Part shown: in pieces, positions 6,968 through 16,174 of the stretch
How the letters are laid out: every line of letters starts with the position of its first letter
Numbering within the stretch: the first letter of the stretch is position 1
Assembly: GCF_041154505.1 (NCBI RefSeq)
Contig: NZ_AP028672.1
Span: forward strand, 1,067,001-1,131,000
Reading direction: 5' to 3'
DNA from: Acidovorax sp. A79
GTDB taxonomy: Bacteria; Pseudomonadota; Gammaproteobacteria; Burkholderiales; Burkholderiaceae_C
Length of the DNA stretch: 64,000 nucleotides
Position numbers and translations under genes: made by a program
The notes under the pieces: generated by a model
Seen by the model: only the letters and a program-made list of their open reading frames with translations
The model's database searches: none
What the model was told of the DNA's origin: nothing

Positions 6968-9358
6968 TCAGCCTGCCAGTTGCTGCCAGGTGGCGATCAC
7001 GCTGTCGGGATTGAGCGAGATCGACGAGATGCCCTCGGCGGCCAGCCACTGGGCGAAGTCCGGGTGGTCGCTGGGGCCCTGGCCGCAGATGCCGATGTAC
7101 TTGCCCTGTGCCAGGCAGGCCTTGATGGCCTGGTGGATCAGCTGCTGCACAGCGGGGTCGCGCTCGTCGAAGTCGTGCGCCAGCAGTTCCAGCCCCGAGT
7201 CGCGGTCCAGGCCCAGGGTGAGCTGGGTCAGGTCGTTGGAGCCGATGGAGAAGCCGTCGAAGAACTCCAGGAAACGCTCGGCCAGGATGGCGTTGCTCGG
7301 CACCTCGCACATCATGATGACCTTGAGGTCGTCCTTGCCGCGCTGCAGGCCGTGCTGGGCCAGCAGCTGCGTCACGCGCTCGGCCTGGCCCAGCGTGCGC
7401 ACGAAGGGCACCATCACCTGCACGTTGGTCAGGCCCATGTCGTTGCGCACGCGCTTCAGGGCCTCGCACTCCATCGCGAAGGCTTCGCCGAAATCAGCGC
7501 TCAGGTAGCGCGCCGCACCGCGGAAGCCCAGCATCGGGTTTTCTTCCTCGGGCTCGTAGCGGCTGCCGCCGATGAGCTTCCTGTACTCGTTGGACTTGAA
7601 GTCCGACAGGCGCACGATCACCGGCTTGGGGTAGAAGGCGGCGGCGATGGTGGCCACGCCTTCGGCCACCTTGTCCACGTAGAAGGCGCGCGGGCTGGCA
7701 TGGCCCCGGGCCACGGACTCCACGGCCTTCTTCAGGTCGGCATCGATCTGCGGGTAGTCCAGGATGGCCTTGGGGTGCACGCCGATGTTGTTGTTGATGA
7801 TGAACTCGAGGCGCGCCAGGCCCACGCCCTCGTTGGGCAGCTGGCAGAAATCGAAGGCCAACTGGGGGTTGCCCACGTTCATCATGATCTTGGTCTTGAT
7901 GCTGGGCATCTCGCCGCGCTGCACCTCGGTGACCTCGGTCTCGAGCAGGCCGTCGTAGATGCGGCCGGTGTCGCCCTCGGAGCAGCTCACGGTGACCAGC
8001 GTGCCATCTTTCAGCAGTTCGGTCGCGTCACCGCAGCCCACCACGGCCGGAATGCCCAGCTCGCGCGCGATGATGGCGGCGTGGCAGGTGCGACCGCCCC
8101 GGTTGGTGACGATGGCGCTGGCGCGCTTCATCACGGGTTCCCAGTTGGGGTCGGTCATGTCGGTCACGAGCACGTCGCCGGGCTGCACCTTGTCCATCTC
8201 GGCAATGTTGTGCACCAGGCGCACGGGGCCGGTGCCGATCTTCTGGCCAATGGCGCGGCCCTCGGCCAGCACGGTGCCCTGGCCCTTGAGCTTGTAGCGC
8301 ATCTCGGCCTGGCCCTTGGACTGGCTCTTCACCGTCTCGGGCCGTGCCTGCAGGATGTAGAGCTGGCCGTCGGTACCGTCCTTGCCCCATTCGATGTCCA
8401 TCGGGCGGCCGTAGTGCTGCTCGATGACCAGCGCATACTGGGCGAGCTGCTGCACGTCGGCATCGGTCAGGGAATAGCGGTTGCGCTGCTCGGTGGGCAC
8501 GTCGGTGGTCTTCACCAGCTTGCCCGAGGCGGCCTTCTCCTGGGGCGTGGAAAACACCATCTGGATGAGCTTGCTGCCCAGGTTGCGGCGGATCACGGCC
8601 TTCTTGCCGGCACGAAGCATGGGCTTGTGCACGTAGAACTCGTCGGGGTTCACGGCGCCTTGCACCACGGTCTCGCCCAGGCCGTAGCTGCTGGTGATGA
8701 ACACCACGTCTTCAAAACCGGACTCGGTGTCGATGGTGAACATCACGCCGGCCGCGCCCAGGTCGGAACGCACCATGCGCTGCACCCCGGCCGACAGGGC
8801 CACGACGTCGTGCTCGAAGCCCTTGTGCACGCGGTAGGAGATGGCGCGGTCGTTGTACAGGGAGGCGAACACCTCCTTCATCTTGTGCAGCACGTCGTCG
8901 ATGCCCACCACGTTCAGGAAGGTCTCCTGCTGGCCCGCAAACGATGCGTCCGGCAGGTCTTCGGCCGTGGCGGACGAGCGCACCGCGAACGAGGCGGCGG
9001 GGTTGCCGGCGCTCAGCGTGGCGAATGCTTCGGCAATGGCTTGTTGCAGGTCGGCCGGAAAAGGCTGGGCCTCGACCATGGCACGGATCTCGGCGCCGAC
9101 GGCGGCCAGGGCGCGCACATCTTCGGTGTCCAGGCTCTTGAGCTTGGCGCTGATCTTGTCGGCCAGGCCATCGTGGGCCAGGAACTGGCGAAACGCGTGC
9201 GCCGTGGTGGCAAAGCCCGTGGGCACCCGCACGCCCTGGGGCAGTTGGGAGATCATCTCGCCGAGGGAGGCGTTTTTACCGCCTACGGCCTCGACATCGG
9301 TCATTCTCAGGTTTTCAAACGGTACGACCAGGGCGGTCGGGCTGAAAAGTGCAGACAT
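6968..9358 (-). CDS. ppsA: Phosphoenolpyruvate synthase
   Basis: PpsA converts pyruvate, ATP and water to phosphoenolpyruvate, AMP and phosphate, the entry to gluconeogenesis from three-carbon acids. The 796-residue length is normal. Domains in order: N-terminal ATP-grasp nucleotide-binding domain ([37 protein letters not shown]), central phosphohistidine swivel domain ([18 protein letters not shown] with the catalytic His), and the C-terminal PEP-utilising TIM barrel ([19 protein letters not shown] and ICGQGPSD). The ATG at 9356-9358 has a GGAG site; the frame is open further upstream but that stretch has no homology and overlaps the divergent ppsR. PpsR regulates PpsA by phosphorylating a Thr next to the catalytic His, and RTCH here has the usual Thr. 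Confidence 0.97.
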   Translation of the reverse strand: MSALFSPTALVVPFENLRMTDVEAVGGKNASLGEMISQLPQGVRVPTGFATTAHAFRQFLAHDGLADKISAKLKSLDTEDVRALAAVGAEIRAMVEAQPFPADLQQAIAEAFATLSAGNPAASFAVRSSATAEDLPDASFAGQQETFLNVVGIDDVLHKMKEVFASLYNDRAISYRVHKGFEHDVVALSAGVQRMVRSDLGAAGVMFTIDTESGFEDVVFITSSYGLGETVVQGAVNPDEFYVHKPMLRAGKKAVIRRNLGSKLIQMVFSTPQEKAASGKLVKTTDVPTEQRNRYSLTDADVQQLAQYALVIEQHYGRPMDIEWGKDGTDGQLYILQARPETVKSQSKGQAEMRYKLKGQGTVLAEGRAIGQKIGTGPVRLVHNIAEMDKVQPGDVLVTDMTDPNWEPVMKRASAIVTNRGGRTCHAAIIARELGIPAVVGCGDATELLKDGTLVTVSCSEGDTGRIYDGLLETEVTEVQRGEMPSIKTKIMMNVGNPQLAFDFCQLPNEGVGLARLEFIINNNIGVHPKAILDYPQIDADLKKAVESVARGHASPRAFYVDKVAEGVATIAAAFYPKPVIVRLSDFKSNEYRKLIGGSRYEPEEENPMLGFRGAARYLSADFGEAFAMECEALKRVRNDMGLTNVQVMVPFVRTLGQAERVTQLLAQHGLQRGKDDLKVIMMCEVPSNAILAERFLEFFDGFSIGSNDLTQLTLGLDRDSGLELLAHDFDERDPAVQQLIHQAIKACLAQGKYIGICGQGPSDHPDFAQWLAAEGISSISLNPDSVIATWQQLAG

Positions 9359-9489
9359 GGGAAAGCTCCAGAAGTTGAAACCGGGTCTGCGCGCCCGCCC
9401 CCTTGGAGCGATGGGCGAGCGGCCATGCACGGGCAGCGGCTTTGTCGTTGTGGTTGTGGGCCGACGAAGTGCATGGTGAGAATTTGGAT

Positions 9490-9502
9490 AATTGTCACAA
9501 TT
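9490..9502. promoter_or_regulatory. Perfect small palindrome in the ppsA/ppsR divergent promoter
   Basis: AATTGTCACAATT is a perfect 13-bp dyad centred between the two divergent starts (9358 and 9555) in an A/T-rich stretch. It could be an operator for a carbon-state regulator. No specific family is recognised. Confidence 0.35.
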
Positions 9503-9554
9503 GTAGGCCTGCGGCACTGGCGGCAGGCTGACGTACTGAAAGGCACCCTGCTCC

Positions 9555-10376
9555 ATGCACACGCGCACCGTTTTTTTCGTCTCGGACGGCACCGGCATCA
9601 CCGCCGAAACCTTCGGCAATGCCATTTTGGCGCAGTTCGAGATGAAGCCGCGCCATGTGCGCCTGCCCTTCATCGACACCGTGGACAAGGCCCACCAGGC
9701 GGTGCGGCAGATCAACCACACGGGCGAGGTCGAGGGAAAGAAGCCTGTGGTCTTCACCACCCTTGTCAACATGGAAGTGCTCAAGGTCATCCAGGAAGGC
9801 TGCAAGGGCATGCTGCTGGACATGTTCGGCACCTTCGTGCACCCGCTGGAAGAAGAACTGGGCATCAAGTCGCACCACCGTGTCGGCCGCTTCAGCGACG
9901 TGAGCCGCAGCAAGGAATACACCGACCGCATCGAGGCCATCAACTTCAGCCTGGCGCACGACGACGGCCAGAGCAACCGTGACCTGGCGGGGGCCGACGT
10001 GATCCTGGTGGGCGTGAGCCGCAGCGGCAAGACACCGACCAGCCTGTACCTGGCCATGCAGTGCGGCCTCAAGGCGGCCAACTACCCGCTGATCCCCGAA
10101 GACTTCGAGCGCCGCCAGTTGCCCCCCGCGCTGGTGCCGTTTCGCAGCAAGATCTTCGGCCTGACCATCAGCCCCGACCGCCTGGCCGAAATCCGCGCGG
10201 AGCGCCGTCCCAACTCCCGCTACGCCAGCCTGGAGAACTGCCGCATGGAAGTCTCCGAAGCCGAGGCCATGATGCGCCGCGCGGGCATCCGGTGGTTGTC
10301 CACCACCACCAAGTCCATCGAAGAGATCGCCACGACCATCCTGCAGGAGATCCGGCCGGAGCGGCTGGTGTACTGA
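9555..10376 (+). CDS. ppsR: PEP synthase regulatory protein (kinase/pyrophosphorylase)
   Basis: PpsR (DUF299 family) both inactivates PpsA by ADP-dependent phosphorylation of a Thr next to its catalytic His and reactivates it by phosphate-dependent pyrophosphorolysis. The 273-residue protein has the family N-terminus [20 protein letters not shown], the P-loop GVSRSGKT at residues 153-160 and the C-terminal [17 protein letters not shown] segment. It is divergent from ppsA with 196 bp between the starts, the usual arrangement in betaproteobacteria, so enzyme and regulator share a control region. Confidence 0.96.
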   Translation: MHTRTVFFVSDGTGITAETFGNAILAQFEMKPRHVRLPFIDTVDKAHQAVRQINHTGEVEGKKPVVFTTLVNMEVLKVIQEGCKGMLLDMFGTFVHPLEEELGIKSHHRVGRFSDVSRSKEYTDRIEAINFSLAHDDGQSNRDLAGADVILVGVSRSGKTPTSLYLAMQCGLKAANYPLIPEDFERRQLPPALVPFRSKIFGLTISPDRLAEIRAERRPNSRYASLENCRMEVSEAEAMMRRAGIRWLSTTTKSIEEIATTILQEIRPERLVY

Positions 10377-10434
10377 GGGGCGAACCGCCGAGCGTGTGCG
10401 CCGAACGCGTCGCACCCCGTCGCTTGATTAAAAA

Positions 10435-10476
10435 GGCTCTAGCGCTTGATCAGCAATATCTGATAGCTATTAATAT
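10435..10476 (+). repeat. Hairpin repeat element, copy 2 (degenerate)
   Basis: GGCTCTAGCGCTTGATCA followed by TGATAGCTATTAAT matches the left arm, loop and tail of the family, but the right arm is decayed. It lies 58 bp after ppsR. Confidence 0.55.
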
Positions 10477-10596
10477 GTGAGCGATTGGGAGCACCAACCT
10501 CGACCGCTCCCCTGCTCGTGGATCGCTTTGTGCGGCATCGCGCCCCCGGAGCCTCGTTAAAAAATCCCGCATCCTTCACGTTGCCCTGGTGCCCTG

Positions 10597-10818
10597 GTGT
10601 CTTTTGCAGCCGCCGCAATGGTGGTGCTGTTCGTCGGCAAACGTTGGTACGACTACGTGCACAAGGCCACTTCGCCCTACGACGAAGTGGGGCTCGAACT
10701 GAACTCCAGGGCGCCAGCGCCCCTGAACCGCCAGGGCTGCGCGCAACTGCAGGAACGCTTTGCCCGGGTCGTGCCACCCTACGGGTGCGCTACCGGCGAT
10801 GGACGTCAGTGGAAGTAG
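10597..10818 (+). CDS. Small membrane-anchored protein of unknown function, probably frameshifted near its start
   Basis: The GTG at 10597 gives 73 residues: a hydrophobic N-terminal segment (SFAAAAMVVLFVG), then a polar tail (SPYDEVGLELNSRAPAPLN, CAQLQERF, PPYGC) that looks conserved in style and has two Cys. No ribosome site precedes this GTG or the ATG at 10618. Just upstream is an exact tandem duplication, GCCCTGGT twice (10583-10598). If one copy is removed, the frame continues upstream into KKSRILHVALVSFAAAAMVV, a much more convincing signal anchor. That upstream frame, however, has GTT where a start codon would sit behind a GGAG site. I read it as a small membrane protein gene that is decaying or uses an unusual start. 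Confidence 0.45.
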   Translation: MSFAAAAMVVLFVGKRWYDYVHKATSPYDEVGLELNSRAPAPLNRQGCAQLQERFARVVPPYGCATGDGRQWK

Positions 10819-10898
10819 GCCGGCGCGGAGGACGAATCCACGCGCAGCAGCTGGCGGGGTCATGCCGCCGGCCTGCAACACGCAGAATGAGCGCGCGC

Positions 10899-11288
10899 CT
10901 ACTTCACCGCGAACCGCACATTCGCCGGCTTCTTGCCCGGCAGCGCCACCAGCGCCACCACCTTGGTGCCCGCGGCCACCTTGAACGTGCCCTTGGCTTC
11001 CAGCCGGCCTTCTCCCGCCGGCACCAGCATCGCCTCGGATTTTTCCGTACCGTTCAGCAGCGTGAGCTTGGCGTTCACGCCTTCGGTCCTGGCGGGCTTG
11101 CCGTGGTCGCGCAGGTGCAGCGTGAGGAGGTCGGGCTTGGCCACGAGTTCGTAGTCCATGTCATTGGCTTCCACGACGATGCCGCCATGCAGCGGCTTGT
11201 GTTCGTGCCCGTGGGCGTGGTCGCCTGCCGCAAAGGCAGTGCCACAGAATGCGAGGGCCAGGGTGGCGAGAAGATGTTTCGTTGTCAT
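10899..11288 (-). CDS. Periplasmic accessory protein of the czc operon
   Basis: Unknown small exported protein of 129 residues. The ATG at 11286-11288 opens a clear signal peptide (MTTKHLLATLALAFCGTAFA, cleavage after AFA). The mature N-terminus is His-rich (GDHAHGHEHKPLHGG), a likely metal-binding stretch, followed by a beta-rich domain ending in KKPANVRFAVK. It follows czcA by 40 bp and is the last gene of the operon. By position and His content it is a candidate periplasmic metal chaperone or sensor feeding the RND pump. No catalytic motif is seen. Proteins of this type are commonly listed as hypothetical beside CzcA. Confidence 0.75.
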   Translation of the reverse strand: MTTKHLLATLALAFCGTAFAAGDHAHGHEHKPLHGGIVVEANDMDYELVAKPDLLTLHLRDHGKPARTEGVNAKLTLLNGTEKSEAMLVPAGEGRLEAKGTFKVAAGTKVVALVALPGKKPANVRFAVK

Positions 11289-11328
11289 GGTGATCCTTTC
11301 AAAGGGAGGATGGAAACAGGGAACAGGG

Positions 11329-14300
11329 TCAGAACGCCTCGGCGTTCTTGTCGTCCAGAAGACGCTCGGCATCGCGGCGGCCGAACAGCCAGAACAGGGC
11401 CGGGGTGAGGAAGGTGTCGAGCAGGGTCGAGCTGATCAGGCCCGAGAAGATCACCACCGCCACCGGGTGCAGGATCTCGGTGCCGGGGCGCTCGGCCTCC
11501 AGCAGCAGCGGCGCCAGCGCGAAGGCCGTGACCAGGGCGGTCATGAGCACAGGGGACAGGCGCTCCAGCGAGCCGCGCACGATCATCGCGGTGTCGAAGT
11601 TCTCGCCTTCCACGCGCATCAGGTTCAGGTAGTGGCTCACCTTCAGGATGCCGTTGCGCACCGAGATACCCGCCAGCGTGATGAAGCCGATCAGTGCCGC
11701 CACCGACAGCGGCTGGCCCGAGATCCACAGCCCCAGCACGGCCCCCACCAGCGCCAGCGGGATGTTGGCCATGATCAGCGCCGACAGCGTGGCCGAGCGG
11801 TAGCGTGTGTACAGCACCACGAACATCAGCACCAGCGAGACGATGGCGAGCATGCCCACCAGGCGGCTGGCCTCTTCCTGCGCCTGGAACTGGCCGCCCA
11901 GGGTGATGAAGTAGCCATCCGGCAGGCGCGTTTCGCCCACCACCTTGCGGATGTCGGCCACCACGTCGGACAGTGCCCTGCCCTGCGCATTGGCCGAGAG
12001 CACGATGCGCCGCTTGCCATCGTCGCGGCTGATCTGGTTGGGGCCGTCGCCGTCCTCGATGCTGGCCAGGCGCGACAGCGGCACGCGCCCGCGCGGTGTC
12101 TCGATCATGATCTGCGCCAGGCCATCGAGCGAGCGCGCGCTCTCGGGCAGGCGCACCACCAGGGCAAAGCGCCGGCTGCCTTCCACGATCTGCGTGACCT
12201 TCTCGCCTTCCACCAGGCCCTGCAGCGTGGCCAGCACCTGCGCGGCCGGCACGCCGTACTGCGCGGCGGCGGCGTGGTCCACGCGCACGGTGATCTGCGG
12301 GGCCAGCACCTGCTTTTCCACCTCCAGGTCGGCCAGGCCGTCGATGCTGGCCAGGCGCGCGCGCAGCGCATCGGCCTGGCCGCGCAGGGTATCCAGGTCC
12401 TCGCCGAAGAGCTTGATCGCGATCTGCGAGCGCACGCCGGAGAGCATGTGGTCGATGCGGTGCGAGATCGGCTGGCCGATGGCGATCGCCGCCGGCATCT
12501 GCGCCAGCCGGCTGCGGATGTCGGCCTGCACCTCGGCCATGCTGCGTGTGAGCTCGGACGCTGTCAGCAGGCCCACGTCGAGCTCGCTCACGTGCACGCC
12601 CTCGGCATGTTCGTCGAGCTCGGCCCGGCCACTGCGCCGGCCCACGTGCGTGACCTCGGGCACCTGGCGCACCAGCACCTCGGCCTGGCTGGCCAGGGCG
12701 GTGGACTCGGCCAGCGTCACGCCCGGGTTCAGGCGCATGCCGATGAGCAGCGTGCCCTCGTTGAACGGCGGCAAGAAGGTCGTCGGAAAGAACGGCACCG
12801 CCGCCACCGAGAGCACCACCGCCACCGCGCTCACGGCCATGGCGACGCGCGGGTGCGCCAGCACCCGGGTGAGCCCACCGCGGTAGCGCGCCTTGAGCCA
12901 GGCCACCACGCGGGTATCGCCATGGTTGAGGTTCTTCATGCGCGGCAGCAGGTAGAAGGCCAGCACCGGCGTGACGGTGACCGACACCAGCAGCGAAGCC
13001 ACGGTGGAGACGATGAACGCGATGCCCAGCGGCACGAACAACCGCCCCTCGATGCCCGGCAGCGCGAACAGCGGCAGGAACACCAGCACGATGATGGCCG
13101 TGGCGTAGAGGATGCCCGAGCGCACCTCCATCGACGCGAGCTTGACCACCTCCAGCGGGTGCAGCCGGTGGTTCGGGTGCTTCGAGCGGTCCATCTTCAG
13201 GCGCCGCAGCACGTTCTCCACGTCCACCACCGCATCGTCCACCAGGCCACCGATGGCAATGGCCAGGCCGCCCAGCGTCATGGTATTGATCGACAGGCCG
13301 AAGTACTTGAACACCAGCGCCGTGATGAAGATCGACACCGGGATGGCCGTGAGCGCGATCACCGTGGGCCTGAGCGTGCCCAGGAACACGAACAAAATCA
13401 CCGCCACGAACACCGAGGCGCCCATGAGCTTGCCCTGCAGGGTGGTGACCGAGGCCTCGATGAAGCTCGCCTGGCGGAAGGTGACGCGCGGCGCCTCCAT
13501 GCCTGCGGGCAACGACTTCTTCAAATCACCCAGCGCCGACTCGATGCTGCGCGTGAGCGCGATGGTGTCGGCCGTGGGCTGCTTCTGGATGCCGAGGATC
13601 ACGGCCGGCTTGCCCTCGAAGCCCGCATCGCCGCGCTTCAGGGCCGCAGCAAATGTGACCTCGGCCACCTGGCGCAGCAGCACGGGCTGGCCGTTCCTTG
13701 CGGTGAGCGCCAGGTTCTGCAGATCCTCCAGGCGCGAGGTGCGGCCCAGGTGGCGGATCAGGTACTCGCGCCCGTTAAGCTCCAAAAAGCCACCCGAAGT
13801 GTTGCTGGAGAAGCCCTTGAGCGCCCCCGTGAGCTGGTCGTGCGTGATGCCCAGCTCCGCCATGCGCGCCGTGTTGGGCTGCACCTGGAACTGGCGCACC
13901 TCGCCGCCGATGGGGATCACCTGCGCCACGCCGGCAATCGCCAGCAGGCGCGGACGCAGCACCCAGTCGGCGTACTCGCGCACGGCCATGGGCGTGGTGC
14001 GCTGCACGTCGATGGGGATCGCCACCTGCATGATCTCGCCCATGATGGAGCTGATGGGCCCCATGCGCGGCGTGACGCCCGCGGGCAACCCCTCCTCCAT
14101 GGACGACAGGCGCTCGGACACCATCTGCCGCGCGCGGAAGATGTCCGTGCTCCAGTCGAAGGTGACGTAGATGAAGGACAGGCCCGCGCTGGAGGTGGAG
14201 CGCACGCTCTCCACGCCGGGCAGGCCGTTCATGGTCGTCTCCAGCGGGAAGGTGATGAGCTGCTCCACCTCCTCGGCGGCCATGCCGCCGGCCTCGGTCA

Positions 14301-14448
14301 TCAGCGTGACGGTGGGCTTGTTGAGATCGGGGAACACGTCCACCGGCGTGCGCGACAGCGTGAAGGCGCCATAGGCCATCAGCACGCCCGCCGCGATGAG
14401 CACCAGCAGCCGGTTGGCCAGGCTGCTTTCGAGTAGCCACTTGAACAT
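11329..14448 (-). CDS. czcA: CzcA/CusA-type heavy-metal RND efflux pump
   Basis: An inner-membrane proton-driven pump of the HME-RND family that expels metal cations through CzcB and CzcC. The 1039-residue length is typical. TM1 lies at about residues 13-30, the large periplasmic loops follow TM1 and TM7, and TM4 carries the proton-relay segment GGLVDDAVVDVENVLRRL at about residues 398-415. That D-D-A-x-x-D-x-E-N pattern differs from the D-F-G/D-G-A-V-V pattern of classical CzcA (Zn/Co/Cd) and from the A-A-I-V-M-I-E-N pattern of CusA (Cu/Ag). It is closer to the less-studied divalent-cation subgroup, so metal specificity is open. It lies 13 bp after czcB in a compact operon. Confidence 0.92.
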   Translation of the reverse strand: MFKWLLESSLANRLLVLIAAGVLMAYGAFTLSRTPVDVFPDLNKPTVTLMTEAGGMAAEEVEQLITFPLETTMNGLPGVESVRSTSSAGLSFIYVTFDWSTDIFRARQMVSERLSSMEEGLPAGVTPRMGPISSIMGEIMQVAIPIDVQRTTPMAVREYADWVLRPRLLAIAGVAQVIPIGGEVRQFQVQPNTARMAELGITHDQLTGALKGFSSNTSGGFLELNGREYLIRHLGRTSRLEDLQNLALTARNGQPVLLRQVAEVTFAAALKRGDAGFEGKPAVILGIQKQPTADTIALTRSIESALGDLKKSLPAGMEAPRVTFRQASFIEASVTTLQGKLMGASVFVAVILFVFLGTLRPTVIALTAIPVSIFITALVFKYFGLSINTMTLGGLAIAIGGLVDDAVVDVENVLRRLKMDRSKHPNHRLHPLEVVKLASMEVRSGILYATAIIVLVFLPLFALPGIEGRLFVPLGIAFIVSTVASLLVSVTVTPVLAFYLLPRMKNLNHGDTRVVAWLKARYRGGLTRVLAHPRVAMAVSAVAVVLSVAAVPFFPTTFLPPFNEGTLLIGMRLNPGVTLAESTALASQAEVLVRQVPEVTHVGRRSGRAELDEHAEGVHVSELDVGLLTASELTRSMAEVQADIRSRLAQMPAAIAIGQPISHRIDHMLSGVRSQIAIKLFGEDLDTLRGQADALRARLASIDGLADLEVEKQVLAPQITVRVDHAAAAQYGVPAAQVLATLQGLVEGEKVTQIVEGSRRFALVVRLPESARSLDGLAQIMIETPRGRVPLSRLASIEDGDGPNQISRDDGKRRIVLSANAQGRALSDVVADIRKVVGETRLPDGYFITLGGQFQAQEEASRLVGMLAIVSLVLMFVVLYTRYRSATLSALIMANIPLALVGAVLGLWISGQPLSVAALIGFITLAGISVRNGILKVSHYLNLMRVEGENFDTAMIVRGSLERLSPVLMTALVTAFALAPLLLEAERPGTEILHPVAVVIFSGLISSTLLDTFLTPALFWLFGRRDAERLLDDKNAEAF

Positions 14449-14461
14449 TGCGTGGTTTCCT

Positions 14462-15583
14462 TCAACGGACCTGGTTGATCAGCGTGGCGCCCTGCGTGGC
14501 CACGCGGTCACCGGCCTTGAGGCCCGAGGTCACGGCCACCGAGGTGCCGTCGAGGGGCACGTAGGTGACGACGCGCGGCACGAAACGCTCGGGCGACTCC
14601 TTGACCCAGACGATGGTCTGGTTCGCGGGATTGCGCAGCAGCGAAGCCACGGGCACCTGCACGCCAACGGCCTGCTCGGTGGATTGCACGAATACGCGCA
14701 CGGGCTGGCCCAGGGCCAAGGTACCGAGCACGGCCGAGTCGCCGGCAAACTGCAGCGGCAGCGCCTGGTCGCGCAGGCTGCGCGCCGCGCCCAGAAAACG
14801 CAGCGGCACGCGCTGCCCGCCCACGGCCAGCGCGGCGCCGGCGACGCTGTGGGCCTGCGCCGTGTCGTAAGCCAGGGCTTCGACGCGCAGGCGCGTGGGG
14901 TCCACCACCTCGAACACCAGCTCGCGCGCATCCACCACCTGCCCTGCCACGGCATTGGCCGAGGCGATGACACCCGAGACGGGCGCCACCAGCGCATCGC
15001 GGGTCGAAAGGCCCGCCCCCACCGCGCCCAGGCGCTGGGTGACGCTTTGCAGCTCGCTCTCGGCCGCCTCGATGTCCTTGCGCGGCACGGTGTCCGACAG
15101 GTCCTTCAAACGCGCCACGCGGCGTGCCGCCAGGTCGCGTGCAGCACGCAGCTCGGCCTGCTGGGCCAGTTGGTTGGAGCGCTCGATGGCGCCCGCCGTG
15201 GGCACCACGTAGGCCAGCACCTCGCCCTTGCGCACCGCCTGGCCCACGCCGGGCAGGCCCTTGGGCCCGGCCTCCAGCCGGCCGGCCAGCGCGGCCTGCA
15301 CCTTGCCGCCAGCGTTGGGGTCCATGACCACCGTGCCGGCCAGCTCGAAGGCCTTGGGGTGCCGGCCCTCGGCGGCCACCAGGGTGCGCACGCCGAGTTG
15401 GCGCTGCGCAGGCTTGGGCAGGAAGACGCTGCCATCGGGCTGGCGTTTGGGGCCGTTGCCGTCGGCCGCCGCGGGCGCGTCGCCATGGTCATGGCCTTCA
15501 CCGGCACGCGCCACCAGCGGGGCGCACAGCGCAGCGGCCATCGCCAGGGCCACGACGGAATGGAGAGAGGTCAGGCGCTTCAT
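14462..15583 (-). CDS. czcB: CzcB-type periplasmic adaptor (membrane fusion) protein
   Basis: The adaptor linking the inner-membrane pump to the outer-membrane channel. It has 373 residues: a signal peptide up to about LVARAG, a short His/Asp motif (GEGHDHGD) at the mature N-terminus, a barrel-sandwich (lipoyl-like) half ending in GRLEAGPKGLPGVGQAVRKGEVLAYVVP, a helical hairpin (QLAQQAELRAARDLAARRVARL), the second half-motif DALVAPVSGVIASANAVAGQVV, and a beta-barrel. The ATG at 15581-15583 overlaps the stop of the preceding 185-residue gene (ATGA), which points to translational coupling. Confidence 0.92.
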   Translation of the reverse strand: MKRLTSLHSVVALAMAAALCAPLVARAGEGHDHGDAPAAADGNGPKRQPDGSVFLPKPAQRQLGVRTLVAAEGRHPKAFELAGTVVMDPNAGGKVQAALAGRLEAGPKGLPGVGQAVRKGEVLAYVVPTAGAIERSNQLAQQAELRAARDLAARRVARLKDLSDTVPRKDIEAAESELQSVTQRLGAVGAGLSTRDALVAPVSGVIASANAVAGQVVDARELVFEVVDPTRLRVEALAYDTAQAHSVAGAALAVGGQRVPLRFLGAARSLRDQALPLQFAGDSAVLGTLALGQPVRVFVQSTEQAVGVQVPVASLLRNPANQTIVWVKESPERFVPRVVTYVPLDGTSVAVTSGLKAGDRVATQGATLINQVR

Positions 15584-16137
15584 GCTGCACCTCCCAGGCG
15601 CTGGGCGCGCGCGGCGCGGCCACGCCGCAGGCCCCACGCCAGGGCCAGGGCTGCCAGCACGGCGGCCACGGCACCGGCGACCAGCGCGTTGCGCCGGCCC
15701 GTGGGCTCGGCGTGGGCCTGGGCCGCGGCGTGCACGTCGATCTCGCCGGCCAGCAGGTCGGTATCGTTGCCGGCGACGACGGTGGCGGTGACGGGGCTCA
15801 CGCCCTCGGCCAGCGGTGCGGTCAGCGCGGCCTGGAACTCGCCGTCGGCCACGCGGGTCACGGGCACGCGCGTGCCGGCGATGTCGATCTCCAGCTGGGC
15901 CTCCTTGACCGGGCTGTTGTCGCCCGCATGGTCCAGGTAGAGCGCCAGTTTTTGCCCGTCGAGCACGCCCACCAGCTCGAACAGGTCGGAGGTGGCGGCA
16001 AAGCGCGGTATCGCAGGGCCGGCTGCGGCGGCGGGGGCTTCGCCATGGTCATGGCCATCGCCAGCCAGTGCCCACGACGGCGCCAGGCCCAGCACCAAGG
16101 CCAGGGCCAGCGCGGAAGGAAGAGAAAGGAGTTGCAT
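15580..16137 (-). CDS. CzcB-associated exported protein with C-terminal membrane helix
   Basis: A 185-residue protein with a signal peptide (start ATG 16135-16137), a GDGHDHGE metal-binding-like motif, a beta-rich domain (FELVGVLDGQKLALYLDHAGDN and EIDIAGTRVPVTRV) and a single transmembrane helix near its end (NALVAGAVAAVLAALALAWGL), then a basic tail. The beta domain resembles the N-terminal extension found fused to some CzcB adaptors, so here that module seems to be a separate anchored protein. It sits between czcC and czcB and overlaps czcB by four bases. Likely role: periplasmic metal capture handed to the adaptor. This is inferred from motif and position. Confidence 0.75.
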   Translation of the reverse strand: MQLLSLPSALALALVLGLAPSWALAGDGHDHGEAPAAAAGPAIPRFAATSDLFELVGVLDGQKLALYLDHAGDNSPVKEAQLEIDIAGTRVPVTRVADGEFQAALTAPLAEGVSPVTATVVAGNDTDLLAGEIDVHAAAQAHAEPTGRRNALVAGAVAAVLAALALAWGLRRGRAARAQRLGGAA

Positions 16138-16174
16138 GGTGATCACAAACAGGGTGTCGGGATGGATAGGGCGC

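Noticed and set aside
6980..9982. A 1000-codon open frame opposite ppsA
   Set aside because: Antisense shadow; composition and lack of motifs show it is not coding.
11158..14436. A 1092-codon open frame opposite czcA
   Set aside because: His/Gln/Arg-rich nonsense composition, antisense to a clear RND pump, no ribosome site or domains.
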